Positions 57,001 through 64,000 of a DNA stretch of 64,000 bases are shown one piece after another. How positions within the stretch are numbered: the first letter of the stretch is position 1; every line of letters starts with the position of its first letter. This DNA is from JADLHS01 sp964594985. Its GTDB lineage: Bacteria; Verrucomicrobiota; Verrucomicrobiia; Limisphaerales; JADLHS01. The stretch lies in contig CAZQNQ010000012.1 in assembly GCA_964594985.1 (NCBI GenBank), positions 1 to 64,000 on the forward strand, written 5' to 3'. The translations under genes and the position numbers were made by a program. The notes under the pieces are model-generated. The model did no database searches, had not been told where the DNA came from, and saw nothing but the letters and a program-made list of their open reading frames with translations.

Positions 57001-59749
57001 CTTCCTCCGTGATCGGCTCGAAATACTTCGTGCTGGTCAGGTGGATGTGCTGCACCCCGTCGCGATTCACCACCGTCAAATCGAGCGGCTGCGTGTTGAT
57101 GTTGAAGTGATGCTTGCCCAGCTTGATGACATTTGTCCCACCGGCAAACAATTCCTGCCGATCCTTCAACTGCCGCACCGCCTCCTGTTGCGTGCTCTTG
57201 AGCCGGCCTTGCAGATCATCCGCCTTCACCGAATCGCCGAGCGCGAGCAACTGCTCAATCGTCTCGCGCACTTTGGCGATCATCAAATCCGCCGCCATGT
57301 AGGAATTGATGTCCTCAATGGACTTGAATCCGGCGAGGCGATTCTGAATCACCTTGAGGATGCGCTCGGCGGCGGTCAGCAAGGCGCTGGCCTTGCGATT
57401 GCGCTGCTCGACGAGCGCGACCTTGCGTTGCTCGAACGCCTCGTACAGCTCCGTGCGCCGCTCGGCAAGCTGGACGGTGTATTCCTCGAAATCAGCGAAC
57501 GTGCCTTCCAGTTCCTCAAGTTGAACGGAGAGGCGATTCAAATACTCCTCGCACTTGGTGGGCGTGTCGCAAAGGTCGAGATAACTCGAAGCCGCCTGAC
57601 TCAACAATTTCATCTGCGCGGCGAACTGGGCCGCACCCTCGCTGGCGACCAGGTGTTGCAGCCGCTTCTTGAGCGCGGCCTTCACTTGATTGAGCGTGGA
57701 ATAAACCGCCGTGATCGCGTCAATGATGCGGGTCGTCTCGGTGGCATCCTCGATCTTCAGACTGTTGACGATCTCGATGAGCATTTCGAGTTCGCCGCCC
57801 GCCGTGGTGACGGCTTTCTCGATTTCCCGGCCCTCAGCCACCTTCGTCACGCGATCCACCGCTCCGAGATGATCCGCAGCCTGGCGGCGATACGGCTCAA
57901 GCGCCTCGGGTTTGAGCAGGAACTTTACGCACGAGTTGGAAAGTTCATCGGTCTGCGCCGCGACTTGCTTCTCTGCCTCCTCAACCTGGGCGAGGTCCAC
58001 GTAGCGGACTTCCTTGAGCGTGATGAGTTCACCGCGCAACTTGCGCAACGTGGCGAGGTTCAGCACGAAATCATTCAGCACCCGGAAGCTCGCGCGACGA
58101 ATGTTCTGGAATTGATCCGTGCAACGCTTGCGCACGTCTTTCACGCGCTCGACCGCTTCGCGTTGCAGGCGGCGCACCTTGTCGAATTCGTCCACCGCCT
58201 TGTCCGCCGCCTCGCGCACGGCGCGCAAGGCCGCGTCCACGCCAAAACCATCCGCGCTCGCCAACCACGGATAGGAATCGAGAATCGCGCCGCAGCGTTT
58301 GACAAGGTCGGTATAGATTTCCGCGTAGGGATTTTCCTTCCGCACGAGCGTCATCACCTCGTTGCACTCGGCGAGACAGCGCACGACCTCCTTGTTGCCG
58401 ACCTGATACAGGAACGCGTCCTTCTGGCCGGCGGGTTCGTAACCGGGCTGATGGAACGGCGTCTGCCGCAACTGGATCATGTGATGCTTCTGCGGTTCGG
58501 CTTCGGCGCGGAACAACACGAGATGCCCATTCGGAAACAGCGAGAAGCCGTGACAACTGACGCGCTCCCCGACCTTCTGCGTGATGAGGCGATACGGCAG
58601 CAACGCGTATTCGCCCGTCAACCGGTTGTAAAACACGTAGAGCACGTCCTCGCCGTTCGGCGCGTGGACAACGCGCTCAATGACCATGTCCTTCGGCTCG
58701 CAGTCAAACTGCTTGAGTTCGCCCGTCGCGAGATAATAACCGTCCGGGAAAATCAGGCCGTGTTCCTCGGGCAACAACACGCAGGATTGGCCGAGGGAAT
58801 CCACGCGCACCGCCATTTGCTGCTTCTCGTTGAAAATGAAGTAGCGCGCGGTCTGTTCCTTGTAAGGCCGGATTTTCAGCAGGATCAGATGGCCGACAAT
58901 GCCGTACGCGATTTCCGCGTCGTCCACCTTCTGGTGTTTGTCATCCACCGGCTCGGCATAAATGCCTTCGCCGGTCGCGGTGTTGTCTTCGACCTTGATC
59001 GTGAGATCGCCGCCGACGCATTCGACAAACACGCGGTCTTCGATGGAAACGTGCGGATGATCGCCGTGGCGATAGGATTCGCGATCCGGCGTCTGCCAGC
59101 GAAACTGGTGCGCCGCCGGATACGCGATGCGCCGATACTCCGCCTCCGCGCGACCGTCCACAAAGCGGAGATTGCCGTCGTTGAACGCCCACTTGAACAC
59201 GGCGAAATCATTCAGCCCCGCGCCGGTGGCGAACTTCATGTAGAGCTTGCCGTCAATGACCGTGAATTTTCGGAACGCGGTTTTTTCATAGACGTTGTAG
59301 AGGCGTTTGAAGTCTATGAGAAATTGTTTGTCGTTGAGCACATCAAGGCTGTCCTCCTTGAACGTGCCCGCTTCCTCGTCACGACGATAAACCGCGAACA
59401 CGTCCGCCAGTTCCATTTCCTTCTTGAGACCGAACTGGACGTTGAAGCCGAACAGAAATCGCCCGTCGCCGAGTTGCACCATGTCGCGCGGGATGCAGTT
59501 GTGCGCGGTGACAATGCGGTCGGCTTGAAGGAGTTTGTATTCAATCGAACCGAAAACCTCCGAGCGCCGCGCGTCGAGCTTCGCCATGCGCTCGCGGAGG
59601 GTTGCGCCTTGGGTATTCAGGCGCTGACGAATGATTTCATACGTCGCGCTGCCGAGCGTTTGCGCGGTGGAGGATGCGGCGGTTTCGGGCGTGGAGGTGG
59701 TTGCGCCTTCGGATTGCAGGGCAGGTTTTTGTTCGGGGGCGTCGGGCAT
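54065..59749 (-). CDS. DUF3686-type 'DNA repair ATPase': giant AAA+ protein
   Basis: A 1,894-residue protein. An N-terminal beta-propeller-like DUF3686 domain (to about residue 480; LGDGRFLFGFNVQFGLKKEM) is followed by long coiled coils (~480-900), an alpha-helical middle and a C-terminal AAA+ domain. Walker A is VISPPGYGKTTLAEYV (near 1341), Walker B ICVDDIQHCNPEF (near 1406) and sensor 1 VVVMAGNPYTES. The name 'DNA repair ATPase' comes from annotation, and the true function is undetermined. The MoxR-like AAA+ and coiled coils suggest a remodelling machine. Two palindromic repeats are translated in frame at residues ~952-971 and ~1172-1199. It lies downstream of a flotillin gene. Confidence 0.88.
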   Translation of the reverse strand: MPDAPEQKPALQSEGATTSTPETAASSTAQTLGSATYEIIRQRLNTQGATLRERMAKLDARRSEVFGSIEYKLLQADRIVTAHNCIPRDMVQLGDGRFLFGFNVQFGLKKEMELADVFAVYRRDEEAGTFKEDSLDVLNDKQFLIDFKRLYNVYEKTAFRKFTVIDGKLYMKFATGAGLNDFAVFKWAFNDGNLRFVDGRAEAEYRRIAYPAAHQFRWQTPDRESYRHGDHPHVSIEDRVFVECVGGDLTIKVEDNTATGEGIYAEPVDDKHQKVDDAEIAYGIVGHLILLKIRPYKEQTARYFIFNEKQQMAVRVDSLGQSCVLLPEEHGLIFPDGYYLATGELKQFDCEPKDMVIERVVHAPNGEDVLYVFYNRLTGEYALLPYRLITQKVGERVSCHGFSLFPNGHLVLFRAEAEPQKHHMIQLRQTPFHQPGYEPAGQKDAFLYQVGNKEVVRCLAECNEVMTLVRKENPYAEIYTDLVKRCGAILDSYPWLASADGFGVDAALRAVREAADKAVDEFDKVRRLQREAVERVKDVRKRCTDQFQNIRRASFRVLNDFVLNLATLRKLRGELITLKEVRYVDLAQVEEAEKQVAAQTDELSNSCVKFLLKPEALEPYRRQAADHLGAVDRVTKVAEGREIEKAVTTAGGELEMLIEIVNSLKIEDATETTRIIDAITAVYSTLNQVKAALKKRLQHLVASEGAAQFAAQMKLLSQAASSYLDLCDTPTKCEEYLNRLSVQLEELEGTFADFEEYTVQLAERRTELYEAFEQRKVALVEQRNRKASALLTAAERILKVIQNRLAGFKSIEDINSYMAADLMIAKVRETIEQLLALGDSVKADDLQGRLKSTQQEAVRQLKDRQELFAGGTNVIKLGKHHFNINTQPLDLTVVNRDGVQHIHLTSTKYFEPITEEAFLATRDVWDQEVVSENREVYRAEYLAWQMLKAVERPLTPSLSPSDGERVVKPGEGQAGNHSATAVLAMSESERLAFVQEFMGARYQEGYTKGIHDLDGTKIFHALLTTHHALQLARFSPVARACAVVYWNRFCPQETRTLWSAKLNAFAERNKLFPGDPTQQNYIAALQGLVRAFAEQTQLYPQEIAAEAGEYLFNELITGEAISVSQEANQLVAAFTRHLASKGSEKIFEQRRQALMEHPGSELDLVRDWVRGFLFTGSSRREEAHSSSEKGQSLLTSAATNSEFRYLEEVAAFLFCGDKVKRAVVKAATAQAIEGLKGSHGLIQGSKYQFDYLNFQERLQRFEREVVPRFEKFHALKQELIERERGKLRLNEFKPRVLTSFVRNQLIDQVYLPLVGDNLAKQIGAAGAAKRTDLMGLLLVISPPGYGKTTLAEYVANRLGIVFIKINGPALGHNVVSLDPEEAPNAAAREEVIKLNLALEMGDNAMICVDDIQHCNPEFLQKFISLCDGQRRIEGVWRGKPRTYDLRGRKVVVVMAGNPYTESGQKFKIPDMLANRADTYNLGDIIGGNADYFKASYLENAITSNAVLAPLANKSQKDIRSFIRMAESGEREAEGFEGSYSSQEVEEILSVMKKLVMIREVILRVNQEYIHSAAQADEFRTEPPFRLQGSYRNMNRLAEKVVTIMNDDEVRALILDHYRGESQTLTTGTEANMLKFKELIGAQTAEEKVRWAEIKQVFKRNNAARGAGGDNDPAGRIVAQLSGFQSGLEGIQQVMASRLNKPAPPPPQVVVDMTPVGKGLEALQAALEKQAARPQAAPAAAIDLSPLSQSLEALRATVEQRLSQPAKKGATADGDFNLLTAKLGEGLNALRQDLSQAIAAVHTGTVGDAMKRMEHEMEMVHSTLATLKDMAARQRDHLRASQELLETRAKQGSLEIDVTQEMLSNEAAFLEHFQKAIAEAQKHREASEGQKPPEK
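56153..56234. repeat. Perfect 24-base inverted repeat in frame within the DUF3686 ATPase gene
   Basis: The arms GTAGCAGCCGACGTGAGGAG and CTCCTCACGTCGGCTGCTAC (each perfect over 24 bases) are separated by a ~25-base loop. It encodes TGSSRREEAHSSSEKGQSLL then TSAAT in the ATPase, between two structured segments. Confidence 0.93.
56837..56893. repeat. Family B palindromic element in frame within the DUF3686 ATPase gene
   Basis: CCCCTCACCCGGCTTCACCA then CCCTCTCCCCATCCGATGGG and GAGAGGGACGGGGTGAGGGG. It is in the same family as the uvrA, mutY and pheS copies. It encodes RPLTPSLSPSDGERVVKPGE in the ATPase. Confidence 0.92.
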
Positions 59750-59795
59750 GGGTTAGGCAAAAGACAAATGAAAACGTGGATATGCGCGCCGGTGT

Positions 59796-60049
59796 GGTCT
59801 TTCGCCCCTACGGGGCTTGTGTTGTTTGTTTGCCTCACACCCACGGCTGACGCCGTGGGCTACTCTCTCGTGCTGCTCCGCAGCTTCAGCCAAGAGGGCT
59901 CCAATCCGTCGGCACAATGGCAAGATCGCAGGGGTCATTGTGGTGGTGTTGACAGCAGCACAGGCGCGGAGCGCCGCCAGAGAGTAGCCCACGGCGTGAG
60001 CCGTGGGTTCAGGGCACGAAAATCGTAAGCCCCATAGGGGCGAAAGACC
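59796..60049. repeat. Paired REP-like palindromes downstream of the transposase gene
   Basis: The 329-base gap 59750-60078 holds two ~95-base units in opposite orientation (59796-59895 and 59957-60049). Each has the small palindrome CGCCCCTACGGGGC and the longer CCCACGGCTGACGCCGTGGG, plus CTACTCTCT. A third unit is at 60546-60636. This is the paired (BIME-like) layout seen for REP sequences mobilised by IS200-like transposases. Confidence 0.9.
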
Positions 60050-60078
60050 ATTTCCGCAATTATCCAACAAACCATTCA

Positions 60079-60531
60079 TCAATCAAAAACGTAACGCTCG
60101 TCGTAAACGATGCCGTGCTTCTTCAGAAACCCAACGAATTCTTCCTTGAACGACACCTTGCGATGATGCTCCTCTTGATTCGCGATGTACGCCAATACCT
60201 TGTCGCGTTGCGAAACGCTGACACTAAACGCCCCATAACCCACCTGCCATTTGAACTCGCGTTGGTTTGGAAAAGTTTTATGAACCCAGCCGGAGGAATT
60301 CGCCTTCACTTTCCCGACAAAATCAGACAATGCAATCGTGGCGGGCAATGAGGCCAAAATATGAACGTGATCCGCTGGCCCGTTAACGGAGAGAGCCGCG
60401 CCGCCAAGCTCGCGCACAATGCCGCCCATGTAGGGGAACAACCGGGCTTTCAACTCCGCATCCAACATGGGCGCGCGGTCTTTTGTGCTGAAAATAATGT
60501 GGCTCAACAAACTGGTGTAGGTGTGGGCCAT
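60079..60531 (-). CDS. tnpA: IS200/IS605-like HUH transposase (REP-associated tyrosine transposase type)
   Basis: Single-strand DNA transposase. The HUH motif is GPADHVHILASLP. The catalytic Tyr is in VLAYIANQEEHHRKVSFKEE. The end FLKKHGIVYDERYV is characteristic. 150 residues, full length. It is flanked on both sides by REP-like palindromes (59796-60049 and 60546-60636), which are probably its substrates or remnants of its hairpin ends. It interrupts the flotillin-ATPase cluster. I see no TnpB. Confidence 0.93.
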   Translation of the reverse strand: MAHTYTSLLSHIIFSTKDRAPMLDAELKARLFPYMGGIVRELGGAALSVNGPADHVHILASLPATIALSDFVGKVKANSSGWVHKTFPNQREFKWQVGYGAFSVSVSQRDKVLAYIANQEEHHRKVSFKEEFVGFLKKHGIVYDERYVFD

Positions 60532-60545
60532 GTTTTGCGTTCCGG

Positions 60546-60636
60546 TTGTCTTTCGCCCCTACGGGGCTTGTTTTGTTTTCGATTCAAACCCACGGCTTGC
60601 GCCATGGGCTACTCTCTGGCGGCGCTCCGCGCCTAC
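60546..60636. repeat. REP-like palindrome upstream of the transposase gene
   Basis: Repeats TCGCCCCTACGGGGCTTG, then AACCCACGGCTTGCGCCATG and GGCTACTCTCTGGCGGCG. It is the third copy of the family at 59796-60049 and starts 15 bases from the transposase start codon. Confidence 0.9.
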
Positions 60637-60724
60637 GCACAAGCAATCCCAACGAGATGGCATCCTCCAGCCCAAGGTTGACGCGCAGCAGCTACCTTGG
60701 GTCGGCCATACGTCTTGAGTGAAG

Positions 60725-61474
60725 TCACAAAACTTCGGCGCGTAATCTATCAGGTAATTCATACGAAAGTTTCACCACTTCAGTGAAAAGTGAAAACACC
60801 TCGTCAACATTTTCCTCTACAATGAAGTCCCAATCTCCGTCGCCAACCCCCAAAGCGCGCTCATACTTGAACTGCAACAACGGGTGCTGATCCTTGAATT
60901 CAGGTCTTACGACAACATAACGGAGTTGCGCGTGCCGCCCGCCGTAGTCAATTCCGACGCGAAATTCTTTGTTTTCCAAGCGGCAGCAGTAATAACCCAA
61001 GTCGTCCGTTCGATAATAACCAAGTGGTTTGAGTGCCGCCCGCGCTCGTTTTCGCAGTTCCGGGGCTTTTACCGAACGGATTGATGACGCATAATCAAGC
61101 TCTTCCTTTGTGATGCGACTTAGAACCCCTTTCTGTGTGTCAACTTTGTATTGGGTAATCTTACTCCTCAATGATGGAACACTTCGCTTGAAATCCCAAA
61201 AATCCCACACGCGCATCGGTTTCCATTGTGAGAAGAAAGGATGTTGCGTGTGATCAATTCGGGGCACCTTTGCGACAAATGCATAGCAGGCATGGCCCCA
61301 ATAAGCGCAACAATCCATCCAAGCATCTTTATCGGTTTGGCTCAACGATTTGTAATACGCAAGATTTGCGGACACATGTGAGTCTGGCACTCGTGATAAA
61401 ATGGAAAAGCCGGATGCTTCTTCCCTCCGAAACTTGCGCCGGAAGAAGCCCAAGAGCTTTTCTGATGGAGGCAC
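60725..61474 (-). CDS. Hypothetical protein following the flotillin gene
   Basis: About 249 residues from a GTG at 61474. The frame remains open to 61702, but that part lies inside the flotillin gene in another frame. Features include LSQTDKDAWMDCCAYWGHAC, SLRSKITQYKVDTQKGVLSR, and a C-terminal half with FRVGIDYGGRHAQLRYVVVR and DGDWDFIVEENVDEVFSLFT. No signal peptide or membrane segment. GC content is lower than in its neighbours, suggesting acquisition. I do not recognise the family. It is placed 27 bases after the flotillin stop, so it could be co-transcribed. Confidence 0.6.
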   Translation of the reverse strand: MPPSEKLLGFFRRKFRREEASGFSILSRVPDSHVSANLAYYKSLSQTDKDAWMDCCAYWGHACYAFVAKVPRIDHTQHPFFSQWKPMRVWDFWDFKRSVPSLRSKITQYKVDTQKGVLSRITKEELDYASSIRSVKAPELRKRARAALKPLGYYRTDDLGYYCCRLENKEFRVGIDYGGRHAQLRYVVVRPEFKDQHPLLQFKYERALGVGDGDWDFIVEENVDEVFSLFTEVVKLSYELPDRLRAEVL

Positions 61475-61500
61475 AGTATCCAAAATTCCTTCGCAATGGT

Positions 61501-63672
61501 TTATGCTTTGGTCGTCGCCTTTTCCGCCAACACCGCCGATGCCATCACGTCGGACAAACCGCTTTCCTTCGCCATGGCGTGGGCGGACTTGAGCAACGAT
61601 TGCAAACCACTGTCCTTGGACGACGCGATCATTTTGCCGAGCAACGCGGCGACGGTCAGGTTCTTCAAATCCTCGGTTTTGATGCCGAAGTCTTTCACCC
61701 ATTGCGCGAGTTGCGATTTGAAATAATCCGGATCGCCGTTGAAGAACGTGTTCTTGATGTCGGATAGCGTGGCGCTGTTCGCCACCAAGCGGTCCACGGA
61801 TTTCCCGTTGCCGACGGCGCGGACGATCTTCTCGAAGAAGTCGTTCTCACCACCGACGATGTCAATCTTCGCGTTCTTGAGCGCTTCGGAAACCACGGCG
61901 GCATTGGCTTGCGCCACATCCCGCTGAACGTTGATGGCCGCAAGTTCGACATCGCGTTCCTTGTTCAGGCGCAGGCGGAATTCCTCGTGCTGCTGGCCGG
62001 CTTCGTGCAGGAGCTTCATGGCCTTGGCCTTTTCCTCGATGGACTTCGCTTCGGCGAGACCTTTGGCTTCGATCCCGGTGGCCACGGCGAGTTCCTTGTC
62101 CTTCGTGCCTTCAGCTTCGGCGGCGGCCTGAGTTTCGGTCACCTTGGCGTGAGCGGCGCCGCGGACCTGCTCCACCTCGGCTTCGGCCAGGCCCATGGCC
62201 TTGACGGCTTCGGCATCGGCTTTCTTGGCCCCGGCTTTGGCAGTGATGACCTTGGCTTCGGCCAGACCTTTCGCCGCTTCCTGCGCAGCGAGACCTTCGG
62301 CTTCCTGTTCCATCGCGTGACGTTTCTTCTCAGATGCCTTGGCTTCGGCGTCGGCCATGGTCTGGATGCGTTCGGCATCGCGAGTGGCGGCATCCCGCGC
62401 GGCTTCGGAGGCGGTGATGGTCTTGATTTTCTCGGCTTCGGCGAGATTGCGGTCGGCTTCCTTTTGCGCTTCGGAGGCGACGACTTTCTCGACCTGACCT
62501 TTCTTGGCAATCATCTCGGCTTCGATGAGCGTGACTTCGCGAACGCGTTCGGCGGTCATGCGCGCTTCGATGTTCGTCTTTTCCTCCTGCTGTTGGACGA
62601 CGGCCTTCTGCTCGGCGACAACCACGGCGCGTTTGCGTTCCACTTCGACGGCGGCTTCGGCGACTTTAACTTCCTTGTCCATTTCGGCGAGCGAGACAGA
62701 ACGTTCGCGGCGCACGCGGGCTTCTTCGCCTTCCTGGACGGACTCTTGTTCGAGGCGTTGCTTCTCCTTCTGGACCGTGAATTCGCGTTCTTGCACGGCG
62801 CGGTTCATGTCTTGCGTGCGCAACTGGATGGATTCTTCCGCTTCCAATCGTTTGCCTTCCACTTCCTGCCGCCGGGCTTCAATAACTTTGCGCGCCTCGG
62901 CTTCTTCGTTGGCCTTGATCTCGGTGACGGCGCGGTTTTGCTTGGCGGTATCTTCTTCGTTGCGACGCTTCTGTTCGCGCTTGGCGATGTCGGCGTCGGC
63001 GTTTTCTTTTTCGACCTGCACCTGCGCGCGTTGGGTGAATTCGTTGGCGACCACTCGCTCGCGTTGCGTAATCTCAGTGATTTTCTTGATACCTTCGGAA
63101 TCGAGCACGTTGTTCGGGTCATGCTGATCGAGCGGAGTTTGTTCGAGGTAATCAATCGCCACGTCCTGCAACAGAAAACCGTCGAGGTCTTTGCCGATGG
63201 TGTTTTGAATCTGGTCGCGGAACTTGATGCGCTCGGTGAACAACTCGTGGAATTCCATCTGTTTACCGGCGGTTTTCAATGCTTCCGAAAACTTCGCTTC
63301 AAACAATTCGCGCAACTGATTCACGTCCGACACGCGCTCGGGCGTGAGCATTTGCGCCACTTTGCGGACGCTTTCCTCGGTGGCATCCACGCGGATGTAA
63401 AACGCCACAGTGATGTCGGCGCGGATGTTGTCCTTGCAGACGAGGCCGTCCTTGCCTTTGCGGGCGATCTCCAGTTTTTTCACGGAGATGTCCATGATGT
63501 GATAGGTCTGGACGAGCGGCATCCGCACCATCCAATCGAAAGCGACCTTGAGGCCGCCCCAGCCGGTTTTGATGCCGGCGCGACCGGGTTGAATTTTGCG
63601 GATGCAGAGCAAGGTGATCGTCGTGGCGACAACCGCGCCAATCAGAAGGATTCCGAGGATGATGTACTCCAT
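61501..63672 (-). CDS. Flotillin/SPFH-domain membrane protein (YqiK-like)
   Basis: Organises membrane microdomains and scaffolds. An N-terminal transmembrane helix (IILGILLIGAVVATTITLLC) is followed by the SPFH/band 7 domain (about 30-200; GLVCKDNIRADITVAFYIRV). A very long Ala/Glu-rich coiled coil (about 200-600) has repeated AEAxxxxAEA and VRRERSVSLAEMDKEVKVAE. The last ~120 residues are distinct (KIDIVGGENDFFEKIVRAVG, YFKSQLAQWVKDFGIKTEDL). 723 residues, longer than the ~550 of E. coli YqiK. It is the first gene of the cluster with the DUF3686 ATPase. The SPFH call is firm and the job is inferred. Confidence 0.93.
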   Translation of the reverse strand: MEYIILGILLIGAVVATTITLLCIRKIQPGRAGIKTGWGGLKVAFDWMVRMPLVQTYHIMDISVKKLEIARKGKDGLVCKDNIRADITVAFYIRVDATEESVRKVAQMLTPERVSDVNQLRELFEAKFSEALKTAGKQMEFHELFTERIKFRDQIQNTIGKDLDGFLLQDVAIDYLEQTPLDQHDPNNVLDSEGIKKITEITQRERVVANEFTQRAQVQVEKENADADIAKREQKRRNEEDTAKQNRAVTEIKANEEAEARKVIEARRQEVEGKRLEAEESIQLRTQDMNRAVQEREFTVQKEKQRLEQESVQEGEEARVRRERSVSLAEMDKEVKVAEAAVEVERKRAVVVAEQKAVVQQQEEKTNIEARMTAERVREVTLIEAEMIAKKGQVEKVVASEAQKEADRNLAEAEKIKTITASEAARDAATRDAERIQTMADAEAKASEKKRHAMEQEAEGLAAQEAAKGLAEAKVITAKAGAKKADAEAVKAMGLAEAEVEQVRGAAHAKVTETQAAAEAEGTKDKELAVATGIEAKGLAEAKSIEEKAKAMKLLHEAGQQHEEFRLRLNKERDVELAAINVQRDVAQANAAVVSEALKNAKIDIVGGENDFFEKIVRAVGNGKSVDRLVANSATLSDIKNTFFNGDPDYFKSQLAQWVKDFGIKTEDLKNLTVAALLGKMIASSKDSGLQSLLKSAHAMAKESGLSDVMASAVLAEKATTKA

Positions 63673-63928
63673 AAAATTTGGATGTTATTGGATTTTCCGT
63701 CCCGCGAACCGCGCTGTTTCTGAACACAACAAGTTTCGCACGCCACACGTTTCCCGGAACTGCAACTTGGTTATCAGAAGCGCGAAATCGAAGCCAATAC
63801 AATTCCGTTGCGATTTTGCAACGAGCGCGGCCGCTGAATCACGCGCTCTGATTGCAAAGTTCAGCGCCGCCACAATTCGCTAGGCAGTCGGCTCGACAAA
63901 AACTATCCTGCCCGCCGCATTTTTGCTC

Positions 63929-64000
63929 ATGAAAGTCACGCTCAACTGGCTCAAACAATACGTGGATTTCAACTGGTCGGTCGAAGAAACCGTTGAACGC
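63929..64000 (+). CDS. pheT: Phenylalanine-tRNA ligase beta subunit, N-terminal fragment
   Basis: The first 24 codons read MKVTLNWLKQYVDFNWSVEE then TVER, the standard beginning of PheT. The gene continues beyond the window. It is 20 kb from pheS, so the usual pheST adjacency is broken. The region 63673-63928 between it and the flotillin start carries both divergent promoters but no recognised motif. Confidence 0.9.
   Translation, partial: MKVTLNWLKQYVDFNWSVEETVER

Noticed and set aside
56819..60028. Long plus-strand frame across the DUF3686 ATPase and the repeats
   Set aside because: It is antisense to the ATPase and has no protein features. It is the same shadow effect.
61909..63723. Plus-strand frame across the flotillin gene
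   Set aside because: It is Phe/Gly/Asp-rich low complexity, as expected from the antisense of an Ala/Glu-rich coiled coil.

Overview
The window looks like a chromosomal segment of a high-GC Verrucomicrobiota bacterium, most likely from the Pedosphaera/Limisphaerales (subdivision 3) side. This is inferred from gene content, not from a database match. The supporting signs are an EF-Tu with a non-canonical switch I region, a PEP-CTERM-type surface protein, Gram-negative tripartite efflux and outer-membrane genes, secreted glycoside hydrolases, and a DUF3686-type 'DNA repair ATPase' near a large flotillin. No phage, plasmid or CRISPR array was seen.

Layout. 1-5.5 kb: an acetate/solute symporter with its small DUF485-like partner and an intercalated four-helix-bundle gene, then ispD and lysC. 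5.8-9.0 kb: a PAS histidine kinase and response regulator. The regulator ends abruptly where a decayed 0.19-kb fragment of lysC is joined to it, and an ErpA/IscA-type protein follows. 9-15.7 kb: a secreted TPR protein, uvrA enlarged by palindromic insertions, and a small toxin-antitoxin pair bracketed by a direct repeat of the uvrA 5' region. 16-17.6 kb: a GH26 mannanase. 17.7-30.9 kb: one long minus-strand information operon read as tRNA-Thr, tuf, tRNA-Trp, tRNA-Ser, secE, nusG, rplK, rplA, rplJ, rplL, rpoB, rpoC. A good sigma70-type promoter lies before it and strong terminators follow tuf and rpoC.

31-45 kb: RNase HIII, a mutY riddled with repeats, a cysteine desulfurase, an unidentified protein, a solitary RelE-like protein, a divergent GH51/GH39 pair suited to arabinoxylan, tRNA-Glu, rpmI-rplT, a methyltransferase, a PEP-CTERM beta-propeller, pheS and a lipoprotein. 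45-53 kb: a LysR regulator divergent from a complete RND efflux operon, then a secreted phosphodiesterase-family enzyme. 53-63.7 kb: a minus-strand cluster of flotillin, an unknown protein, an inserted IS200-like transposase with REP-like palindromes, a 1,894-residue DUF3686 AAA+ ATPase and a coiled-coil protein. The window ends in the first codons of pheT, about 20 kb from pheS.

The most distinctive property is the density of several families of palindromic repeats. They lie between genes, and they are also fixed in frame inside essential or repair genes (uvrA, mutY, pheS, the DUF3686 ATPase), adding short Arg/Gly/Ser/Pro-rich peptides. One composite element abuts the stop codons of three separate minus-strand genes. 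The best candidate for an under-described system is the flotillin / DUF3686 AAA+ / coiled-coil cluster at 53.2-63.7 kb.
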